A stretch of DNA of 33,225 bases from Trichodesmium erythraeum GBRTRLIN201 (lineage in GTDB: Bacteria > Cyanobacteriota > Cyanobacteriia > Cyanobacteriales > Microcoleaceae), in assembly GCA_018457135.1 (NCBI GenBank), contig JAGGDU010000024.1, positions 1 through 33,225 on the forward strand, in the 5' to 3' direction. Positions 1 through 7,806 of this stretch are shown here, in pieces. The notes beneath the pieces were generated by a model, which was not told where the DNA came from, ran no database searches, and worked only from the letters and a program-made list of their open reading frames with translations. Each line of letters opens with the position of its first letter. Position 1 is the stretch's first letter. The position numbers and the translations under genes were made by a program.

Positions 1-1263
1 CTGAATATGTCGAGCAGCAGCCAGAGCTTCTGGTAATAATTCTGGGAATTTCTCAGCCAAAGCACTGAGAACGTGGGCGCGACCCCGCTCAGACTGAATA
101 TGTCGAGCAGCAGCCAGAGCTTCTGGTAATAATTCTGGGAATTTCTCAGCCAAAGCACTGAGAACTTGGGCGCGATAGTATTCATCCTGAATATGTCGAG
201 CAGCAGCCAGAGCTTCTGGTAATAATTCTGGTAATTTCTCAGCCAAAGCACTGAGAACTAGGGCGCGACCCCGCTCAGACTGAATATGTCGAGCAGCAGC
301 CAGAGCTTCTGGTAATAATTCTGGGAATTTCTCAGCCAAAGCACTGAGAACTTGGGCGCGATATTTATCATGCTGAATATGTCGAGCAGCAGCCAGAGCT
401 TCTGGTAATAATTCTGGTGTCAGTTTCTTAGCCAAAGCACTGAGAACTTGGGCGCGATGTGTTTCACCCTGAATATGTCGAGCAGCAGCCAGTGCTTCTG
501 GTAATAATTCTGGGAATTTATCAGCCAAAGCACTGAGAACTTGGGCGCGATCGTATTTATCCTGAATATGTCGAGCAGCAGCCAGTGCTTCTGGTAATAA
601 TTCTGGGAATTTATCAGCCAAAGCACTGAGAACTTGGGCGCGATCGTATTTATCCTGAATATGTCGAGCAGCAGCCAGTGCTTCTGGTAATAATTCTGGT
701 GTCAATTTATCAGCCAAAGCACTGAGAGCATGGGCGCGATCGTCTTCATCCTGAATCTGTCGAGCAGCAGCCAGTGCTTCTGGTAATAATTCTGGTGTCA
801 ATTTATCAGCCAAAGCACTGAGAGCATGGGCGCGATCGTCTTCATCCTGAATCTGTCGAGCAGCAGCCAGAGCTTCTGGTAATAATTCTGGCATCAATTT
901 CTCAGCCAAAGCACTGAGAACTTGGGCGCGATAGCATGCAGACTGAATACGTCGAGCAGCATCCAGAGCTTTTTGTAATAATTCTGGTGTCAAGTTCTCA
1001 GCCAAAGCACTGAGAGCATGGGCGCGATCGTCTTCATCCTGAATATGTCGAGCAGCAGCCAGAGCTTCTGGTAATAACTCTGGTAACTTATCAGTCAAAG
1101 CACTGAGAGCTTTGGCGCGATCGTCTTCATACTGAATATGTCGAGCAGCAGCCAGAGCTTCTGGTAATAACTCTGGTGTCAATTTCTTAGCCAAAACACT
1201 GAGAGCTTTGGCGCGATCGTCTTCATCCTGAGTCTGTCGAGCAGCAGCCAGTGCTTCTGAAAG
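1..1263 (-). repeat. Tandem 93/96-bp coding repeat array (about 14 units)
   Basis: Unit boundaries, marked by CTGAAT or CTGAGT on the plus strand, fall at 1, 94, 187, 280, 373, 469, 562, 655, 751, 847, 943, 1039, 1132 and 1228. Spacing is 93 bp or 96 bp. The 96-bp form carries one extra codon, reading TPELLPEAL or MPELLPEAL in place of the PELLPEAL form. Units are nearly identical at DNA level including silent positions; the variable residues cluster in the DEYY/DEDD/SERG segment after HIQ. Translated, each unit is a helix-turn-helix of TPR/HEAT type. The array continues past the left edge. Confidence 0.95.
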
Positions 1264-2835
1264 CGCCTGTTTTTTGAAGTTTTCTGGCAAATAATCAACT
1301 AACATTACCAGAGATTTTACTTTATCCAGTAGATCTGGCTTTTGTAATGCATAAGCCAACCCTTGCTCAGGACTCCATACATTGTTTTTAACCAAAGCCA
1401 CCAATAACTCCCTTCGTAAATTCGCTGCCAAACTATTAATAGAAGCAGTGATCAAAGCATAACGACACTGCCAACCAACAACTTGAGCCAACCGACCTTC
1501 ATCCCAGTCAACCTCTGCTAACTCCCAAGCACGAGCCACATCAGTAATAAAAATCCCAATTCGCCCCAAACCATCGCAGGTTTCATACCAACCATTAGCC
1601 CCACTTTTCGACTCCTCCCCCAATAACCCATGAATATCCCCTATCATCCCCGCCCTTTCAAAATGCCAGACCAGATGCTGATGAATATAACCATCATCAG
1701 GCAAAGTATGCCAAAGATAATTATCAGTTAACCTCCTATATTTCTCCAAAAATATTCCGTGAGCCTCAGCCAGACCAATACCCAACCCCGCCAGAGCACC
1801 CCTACCCCTTGGCTTTAGGGGAGCACTCAACAAATTCCGAGCCAAATGATGAAATAAATCATGTAAACGATAACTCTTCTTACCATCAGACAAAGCCACA
1901 CCATCCAACAACAACGCCTTACTCCGCAAATACCCCAACTCATCCCTGGCATCCCGCTCATCATCCATATCCCAGAGTACAGCCGTCATCCCCTGAGTAA
2001 TATTCACATCCTCCGGCAATATCCCCAACCAAATCAAACCCTCCCTAGTTTCCGGCTCCAGTCTCTTAAGACTCAAATTCAACGAAGCAGTCAAACTCAA
2101 CCGTTTTAAACTAGCCTCATCAACAACATCCCTCGCCCCCGGTCGATCCAACGTTCTCAACCGAGCAACTTCTCCTTGAATATCCTCCAACAGCACACCC
2201 CAAGACAGACCATCCTCAACTTGAGCCGCCGCCAACTCCAAAGCCAAAGGCAAATATCCCAACTCCTGAACCAAAGCCTCCGCCTGCCGAGCCTCCTCTC
2301 CCCAAATCTCACGGCCCAACCTCCCACTCAACAACAACATCGACTGCTCCAAGGTCATCACATCCAGACTATAAGTCTTAGCACTCAAAGCCTCAGCGAT
2401 CGCCCTTTCCCGAGTAGTCACCAAAACCTGACAACGGGGACCACCCAGATTAAATATTTGAGCATGGTCCGAATTCCAAGCATCATCCACCACCAAAAGC
2501 ACAGCCTTATCAGAAAGCAAAATCCGCAGATGATTAACAGTCACCTCCACACTTGTCGGTTTAAAATCATAGTCACCCAACTTCTGGACCCAACGACCAA
2601 GCATAGGCAAAATATTAGGCTCTTGGCCCAAAGTCACCCAGAGAATACCATCACAAAAACGAGATTGTACATCCCCATCATAAGCCAAAGCGGTTGCCAG
2701 AGTAGACTTACCCACAGCACCCAAACCGTGGATAGCAGTCACGACAATAGCAGGCCTATCTAATGAATCTATCAGTAGATTAGCCTTTAAATTGTCACTG
2801 TATTCGGGGCGGTCTACATAATATTTTGGGAGTGG
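1..2835 (-). CDS. NB-ARC STAND ATPase with tandem 31/32-residue repeats (partial; continues beyond position 1)
   Basis: This minus-strand frame is open from 2835 to the window edge (945 codons). It encodes a linker (YYVDRPEYSDNLKANLL), then the NB-ARC module: Walker A GLGAVGKST (about 2701-2727), Walker B LLVVDDAW (about 2476-2505), LVTTRE, LPLAL and an MHD-like LHDLF (about 1850-1866). A helical spacer follows, then from about 1263 down to 1 a repeat array (LPEALAAARHIQDE..RAHALSALA). NB-ARC ATPases are signalling switches: ligand binding to the repeats triggers nucleotide exchange and oligomerisation that activates an N-terminal effector. No ATG, GTG or TTG exists in this frame between its upstream stop (near 2928) and a GTG at 2742 abutting the P-loop, so it was probably translated as the C-terminal part of the hydrolase gene (2814-3668), now one base out of frame at a C7 run. 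GC content is visibly higher than in neighbouring genes. The stop codon is outside the window. The NB-ARC call is secure; the ligand is unknown. Confidence 0.9.
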
Positions 2836-3668
2836 GGGGGCCTCAAATATATTGATTCTAACTTTTGTCGTGTAGGTGGAGGCACCAAATATTTTTTTAC
2901 AAACTTTTTTACGGAAAGATAAACCAAATCATTTTTTCGAGGTTTAGCAATAGAATTATGATCTGCTTCAACAGCAACAGGTTTAACATCCTTAATTCCT
3001 GGGTTAGCACTATCCTCATCTACAACCAAAACCCCAGCCATAGGCTTAGTTTCATAAAGGACATGAGTTTTAATATTCAAATTTTCAATATTTTGTCGAT
3101 ACCATTCGTTCAGGTCCCGTAACTGAGGCCCATGGGCTTTCAACTCCTTAACATTAACCGTCGCTTTTGTCAAGACATTAAAATTATCAATTAAATTAGC
3201 CAGATGTGAACCTTGATGGGGAGTAGACAAAAAAACTATTCCTTGAGTCTGTTGGATAATAGCTTTTTTCTCATCAAAATTTTGAGCAGTGCGAATTAAA
3301 TCTTTAACAACCAGACCACCCATACTGTGAGTGATAAATATTAAAGGGCCATCGCCTATATCATTAACATCTAGATATTCCCATAGATTACTTGCTAAGT
3401 CAAAACGCGGCATGCCCTCACCAACATATCCAAAGCGAGGCGCATCATATCCAAAAGTCCAGACATTAACAGCTATTTCATCTTTCTGTAAATCTTGCCC
3501 CAACCAAAAAGGCCAAAAGTCCAAATTTTGATTATTTTTTTTACCTTGAGGATGCCATGTCCCCCAGGGGTGGCCAGCTAACCCATGAACAAAAACAATA
3601 TCACCTCTAGGATGAGAATTTTCACACTCAAATACTCGTGATAAACCAAGCATCTTTTCTTCTGTCAT
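2814..3668 (-). CDS. Alpha/beta hydrolase domain (SERAC1/DUF676-like), likely the N-terminal effector of the NB-ARC protein
   Basis: A 284-residue serine-hydrolase fold. The N-terminal strand/oxyanion segment is DIVFVHGLAGHPWGTW. The nucleophile elbow is FITHSMGGLVVK, with the usual first Gly of GxSxG replaced by Thr (THSMG). The acid is probably in VLVVDEDSAN, and the catalytic His is in ADHNSIAKP followed by the LVYLSVKKFV helix, as is typical of SERAC1-like lipase/esterase domains. In cyanobacteria and other multicellular bacteria such domains often sit in front of NB-ARC or NACHT modules as effectors. The frame ends after RPPHSQNIM at 2814 because it leaves the NB-ARC frame at a C7 tract; a single -1 slip there would join YLRPP directly to PLPKYYVDRPEY. 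It may now act as a stand-alone hydrolase, or the gap may be a sequencing error. Substrate unknown; no signal peptide, so cytoplasmic. Confidence 0.85.
   Translation of the reverse strand: MTEEKMLGLSRVFECENSHPRGDIVFVHGLAGHPWGTWHPQGKKNNQNLDFWPFWLGQDLQKDEIAVNVWTFGYDAPRFGYVGEGMPRFDLASNLWEYLDVNDIGDGPLIFITHSMGGLVVKDLIRTAQNFDEKKAIIQQTQGIVFLSTPHQGSHLANLIDNFNVLTKATVNVKELKAHGPQLRDLNEWYRQNIENLNIKTHVLYETKPMAGVLVVDEDSANPGIKDVKPVAVEADHNSIAKPRKNDLVYLSVKKFVKKYLVPPPTRQKLESIYLRPPHSQNIM
2834..2840 (-). other. C7 homopolymer at hydrolase/NB-ARC frame switch
   Basis: Seven G on the plus strand (C7 in the mRNA sense) lie exactly where the hydrolase frame must shift -1 to enter the NB-ARC frame. Reading AGG CCC CCC and slipping back one base gives CCA CTC CCA, which continues as PLPKYYVDRP. 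C8 instead of C7 would also fuse the frames. It could be a sequencing or assembly indel, a true inactivating mutation, a phase-variable tract or a slippery site; the sequence alone cannot decide. Confidence 0.7.
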
Positions 3669-3933
3669 ATTATTTTCAGTTTAAAAAGCACATCTTGACT
3701 TACGGAAAATATAAAATTGTACAATAAAAATAGGAATTAACATTTTTGGAGTGCTCCGTAAAATGAAAAATCCTATTTAAAGTTAGTAATTATAGGTAAA
3801 CCTTTTAGACTATAGCATAAAATTTCCATAATTATTACAGTACTTTCCGTTGCCAGTAAGTTAAAGTTTATAAAAGATATAATTTTATTCTTAAAACATT
3901 ATCTGTAGTCAGACTTTAGAAAATTAGTATTAG

Positions 3934-5037
3934 TTAAAATCTAGGAATTAAAGTTTTGAGAGTAGCTTCCATAATATCTGTAGTTTGAGCAGAAACTGTA
4001 TATACTAGAGCCTCTCGATAAACCCGTTGCGCCGCATTATTTTTATCATTTGCTGCTCCACTAGAAACAGTAACAGCAGCAGTAGCACAACGTTGAGCTA
4101 AATTAATAGCTTTTGCTCTAAGATTAAGTTTTGTAGCAAAATCTATGTCAGGATTTTTATTAGCTAATTCTATAGAACTTCGACATTGATTAACCTCTGC
4201 TGTCAGAGAACTTATAGTATCTGTAATAAAAGCTAGAGATTTATTTTTTGACACTTCTATCATAACATCTATACCTGCCAAAGCACATCCTAAAGCAAAC
4301 GAAGTAAAGTATAATATTTTTTTTATATCGTTTTCTTGAATATAATTTTTAGGTTTAATAGAAACTAAACGTGAATTAGGTAAAAACCAATTCTTAACTG
4401 TAGCACTAACAGTATTAGTTGAATTAATAGCACACAACTGCATAGGTTTTGAGAAAGTAATATTGCCATTTAATTGATTATTTTCAACAAAAGGCATCAT
4501 ACCAAAAATTGCTTGACCATCAGGTAATTTTGCTGCAATAATAAACTCTTGAAATATACCCCAACCAGTTATCCAAGGTACAACTCCTTCTATATAATAT
4601 CCATCCGTAGTTGGAACAGCTTTCACAGGTGCTTCCCCAGAGCGTCGAAGTTGAGAAAAGGCTATTCCTAATAATATTTTGCCGTAGCTCAAATGGGGTA
4701 AATATTGTTTTTGTAATTGATAATTTTGACTTGATGCTAACATTGCCGCTGCACTTTGATGTTGGGTTTGGAGAAAAGATAACGCACCAGAATGTCTTGC
4801 TAAAAGTAATTGATAATTAAAATAATCTTGTTGATTTAATTCTAAACCCCCCCATTTTTTAGGAACTCGTAGTCCTAATAAACCTGATTTTCCCAAACTC
4901 ATTAAAGCCTTTTCTAATTCTCGTGGGTTACTGTCAATTTCATTAGCTACAGGAGTAATATTTTGTAAAATTGAATAGTCAATTTGCTCTACATTTTGGT
5001 TTCTTTCTGAATTTTTAGGGGGAAGTGATATAGTCAT
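3934..5037 (-). CDS. Acyl-CoA dehydrogenase-family flavoprotein lacking the usual catalytic Glu motif
   Basis: A protein of 367 residues with the three-part acyl-CoA dehydrogenase fold: N-terminal helical domain (LRVPKKWGGLEL, residues about 50-75), middle beta domain (GIAFSQLRRSGEAPVKAVP followed by GYYIEGVVPWITGWG) and C-terminal helical domain ending in SSGAANDKNNAAQRVYREAL. Family enzymes bind FAD and oxidise acyl-CoA thioesters at the alpha-beta bond. The usual IYEGTSEIQ segment that carries the catalytic Glu in many members is replaced by VYTVSAQTTDIMEATL, so activity may differ, for example monooxygenase-like as in DszC relatives. A TTG six bases upstream (5043) could start translation, but GAGGA at 5045-5049 is spaced seven bases from the ATG at 5037, which I prefer. 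It is isolated from its neighbours by long spacers. Substrate unknown. Confidence 0.8.
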   Translation of the reverse strand: MTISLPPKNSERNQNVEQIDYSILQNITPVANEIDSNPRELEKALMSLGKSGLLGLRVPKKWGGLELNQQDYFNYQLLLARHSGALSFLQTQHQSAAAMLASSQNYQLQKQYLPHLSYGKILLGIAFSQLRRSGEAPVKAVPTTDGYYIEGVVPWITGWGIFQEFIIAAKLPDGQAIFGMMPFVENNQLNGNITFSKPMQLCAINSTNTVSATVKNWFLPNSRLVSIKPKNYIQENDIKKILYFTSFALGCALAGIDVMIEVSKNKSLAFITDTISSLTAEVNQCRSSIELANKNPDIDFATKLNLRAKAINLAQRCATAAVTVSSGAANDKNNAAQRVYREALVYTVSAQTTDIMEATLKTLIPRF

Positions 5038-5043
5038 AAGCAA

Positions 5044-5518
5044 ATCCTCAACTAGTTTTTGGACTACATCATATCACAATTAAATTTTTAGCAACAGGAA
5101 ATATCCAAGAAGAAAAGGCAGGTTCAGGAAGCTTCTGAAACCCTCGTAGTGTATTTTTGGCAACGAGAACATAAGGGTTTGAGCATAAATATTGAATTTG
5201 TTAATAAAACTTAACATCTTGAGATATACTTACCCTAAAAGAGTTATTTTTATTTGTATTGTTTTACCAGTTTTTGGACTAAACTTTTAGTCACAGAAAA
5301 AATAACGGCCACAAATGCGAATTGATATTTTCTGTTTATCGTTTCAAAAGTGTAGCAACTATTTTTTCTTAACGTATTTGGAAGTGCTAATGGTCATTTA
5401 AATAATCTCAAATATAACTCAATAGTTATAAACCAAAGTTATACACCAAATTTTGCTATTGTAATTAATTAACAAAAAGAGCTAAACCCGAACCATAAAC
5501 AACAACAAACTTGACAAA
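5044..5518. other. Intergenic spacer with two competing hairpins (5121-5180)
   Basis: No gene is seen. The 5121-5180 segment can pair in two ways: GGTTCAG (5121-5127) with CTGAAACC (5135-5142, one bulge), or AAACCCT (5138-5144) with AGGGTTT (5174-5180), enclosing CTCGT/ACGAG (5143-5147 and 5163-5167). The two overlap and exclude each other. The element lies about 85-145 bases upstream of the acyl-CoA dehydrogenase-like gene on the same strand, so it could be a leader element, or the terminator region of the TAXI gene. The rest is AT-rich sequence without recognisable content. Confidence 0.4.
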
Positions 5519-7057
5519 TCAATTATCCTCTGAACCTATAGGAAAATGACGATTATTATTAACCTGATAATAATGATTATTATTTTGGTTGAGATAGGAA
5601 CGAACCTGCTGGTTTAGATGAATGTAAGTCTGAATATCAATTTGATTTAATAATAACATTTCCCTATATTTATTAGCTGCAGTTTCCAGTCTTTCTCTCA
5701 TTTTTTCTTGGCATATTCCTGAAAGACTTTGAAACTCATCAATTAATGCTATTGTATTTTGAATATCTTTTCGATGTTGTTTTTCTTGTAGTTTTCGAGA
5801 CTTATTAGCAAGATCTTGTGTCATATGCTCTAGTTTTTCATAAGCTTCTCTAGACAAATTTCCTTCAACCAACATTAACCGATGTTGGTGTCTTAACTCT
5901 TCCACCTCTTTAAGAGCTTTACTAGGATTTGTTTGTGCAGACATACTTATTTCATTGAGAGCTAAATGGGTATTTATAATCAGCTTTTTACACTGTTTAT
6001 GACGCCACATTCGTAGCATAAAACCGAGAATACCTGTAAACAAAATAATAATAAAACTAGCTTGTAAGTCTTGATTTTCCTCAAAGTAACGCATCCAAAT
6101 TTTTCTAGGATCCCCTTGCTCAAATGATAGTTTAGCACCAGGATGGAGATATAGTAAACCATTACTCAACAAAGACTCAGGGTCGTCCTGAGAAAATTCT
6201 GGATCAAATAACGAGTATTTTTGATAGGATGAAATCAAAGACCAAGTTAAAAGAGCAATTTTTTCTTTGCTAACATCAGGGCGAGTTACTAAAGCAGCAG
6301 CAGTAGAAATAGTCGGTAAATCTTTCTCCGGTATTGGTGATAGAGGCATATAACTACCTTTGGGAAAGACTGTACTTTGGTATGACTCTGGAAATTGAAT
6401 AGTTAAATAGTTAATAAAAGAAGTCGTTATGGGAACTAATTTAAGACTAGGAGGACTCGTTAGTTGGCTTTTCACTTTTTTACTGCCTCCCAAGGGACCG
6501 ACATAAACTAAAGCATCTATTTCTCTTTGTTTAAGTTTATTAAACCCTTGTTCTAGATCAAGTTCTTCTTCTATGATTTTTAAATTTGTAGCACTGAATA
6601 GTCGTTTAGCAGTAAAGTAAGTACCGCTGCCAGGAGTACTAAAGCTAACTCTTTTTTCTTTGAGATCCTGAAAAGTTTTTATTTCCGAGTCAGATAGGGT
6701 AATGAGGTGCAAATATTCATTAGCAAGAACAGCTACTGCTTGTATTTGTCCAGCTTTCATAGCTTCGCTAGCTACATCTAATTGAACTAGGGCAATATCT
6801 GCTTCTCTATTGCGCAGGCGTTGTAGGTTTTCCTGTGAACCCTGGGATATATTGTCGTCAATAGATATTTTCCCAACATCACTAGCTGAATGTATTATTT
6901 GTCTGCCAATACGCTCGTATGCTCCACCTTCAACGCCGCTTGAGAGTATGAGGGTCTGATTTTGGGGAGTACAGCTAGTTAATGTGATCGCTGATAATAA
7001 TATTCCTCCTATTAATTTACTGATTTTTTGGTGATGGGAGTATATGTTATTTAACAT
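5519..7057 (-). CDS. TAXI-family solute-binding lipoprotein with transmembrane helix and coiled-coil tail
   Basis: A 512-residue protein. The N-terminus has a hydrophobic segment and lipobox-like LTSC (LLSAITLTSCTPQ). Residues about 35-310 form a TAXI (TRAP-associated extracytoplasmic immunogenic) periplasmic binding domain: ILSSGVEGGAYERIGRQI, then SFSTPGSGTYFTAKRLF and LVYVGPLGG. Ordinary TAXI proteins are about 320 residues and pair with a TRAP permease, of which there is no gene here. This one continues into a hydrophobic helix (about 333-349, FIIILFTGILGFMLRMW) followed by roughly 160 charged residues predicted as coiled coil (KALKEVEELRHQH and onward). The layout suggests a membrane-anchored sensor or scaffold rather than a transport component. 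That role is inference; the ligand is unknown. It starts at ATG 7057 with only a weak ribosome-binding site. Confidence 0.8.
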   Translation of the reverse strand: MLNNIYSHHQKISKLIGGILLSAITLTSCTPQNQTLILSSGVEGGAYERIGRQIIHSASDVGKISIDDNISQGSQENLQRLRNREADIALVQLDVASEAMKAGQIQAVAVLANEYLHLITLSDSEIKTFQDLKEKRVSFSTPGSGTYFTAKRLFSATNLKIIEEELDLEQGFNKLKQREIDALVYVGPLGGSKKVKSQLTSPPSLKLVPITTSFINYLTIQFPESYQSTVFPKGSYMPLSPIPEKDLPTISTAAALVTRPDVSKEKIALLTWSLISSYQKYSLFDPEFSQDDPESLLSNGLLYLHPGAKLSFEQGDPRKIWMRYFEENQDLQASFIIILFTGILGFMLRMWRHKQCKKLIINTHLALNEISMSAQTNPSKALKEVEELRHQHRLMLVEGNLSREAYEKLEHMTQDLANKSRKLQEKQHRKDIQNTIALIDEFQSLSGICQEKMRERLETAANKYREMLLLNQIDIQTYIHLNQQVRSYLNQNNNHYYQVNNNRHFPIGSEDN

Positions 7058-7806
7058 TTAAAGTAACCTATTTTTATAATAATTTACAACAGTTTTAAGG
7101 CCAATAAATAAATTACAAAAAAATGATCATCTTGTAAGAAGTTTTCATGCAACATCTCCATATTTATAGTTTACTGAAAATAGCTATAATTTAATTAAAT
7201 TTGATTAATTTCACTATACCAAATTTTTATACATAATATTATAAAACTCTAAAAATCATGTTTCATTCATTATTGTAGTTAAACCTCTTAGCTTAAATTC
7301 TAGTAAGACCTAGACCTGAGACCCCATTCCCTATTAGGGTATGGACAGTATCTCTCCCCTCTCCTCCCTGGAGTTGGGTCGAGGAATAGACCTTAAATCA
7401 TGAAACTTACCCACAAAATAAATCTAGATGTGCTACAATAAAATGTTTAAATAAAAATTTAAATCATCAAAAATACTTAGGAATATCTAACCTCTTATCA
7501 TACACTATTTCAGTTTTGTTATACCAAAGGTTATAAATGTTTATTATAAACGTAATAGAGAATAAGAAAAACTGAAATTAGAGTAAATATTGAAAAAAAG
7601 AGGAACTGAATAGAAATATAGCATCAGACTAGAAAAATTATGTATAAACCATTTCAGTTAACCTGATTAAGATGTACCTGTTTAATGAATTCTTTTGTCC
7701 AAGTAGTCTCACTGAACTACTTAAATAAACTGATGTTAAAGGGTAACTACAAATAGATATTTTTGGTTATAATTAATAATAACTATACCAATGATGTTAA
7801 ATAATT
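7058..7806. other. Intergenic spacer, divergent promoters region
   Basis: About 750 bases between the divergently oriented TAXI gene and the NACHT gene. It is AT-rich and stop-dense in all frames. The one compositionally distinct patch is 7310-7390, which is C-rich and contains the small palindrome CCCTATTAGGG. It presumably holds promoters for both flanking genes, but none could be assigned with confidence. Confidence 0.5.

Noticed and set aside
420-626. Minus-strand 68-residue frame
   Set aside because: It is an alternative frame of the repeat array, and its internal repetition only mirrors the DNA repeats.
1-1263. Regular repeats suggesting a CRISPR array
   Set aside because: The units are contiguous coding repeats of 93 or 96 bp with no unique spacers, in one open minus-strand frame.
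1809-2763. Plus-strand reading frames at 1809-2000 and 2176-2763
   Set aside because: They lie opposite the NB-ARC coding sequence and have low-complexity, Pro/Thr/Gln-rich composition; the minus strand carries all conserved motifs.
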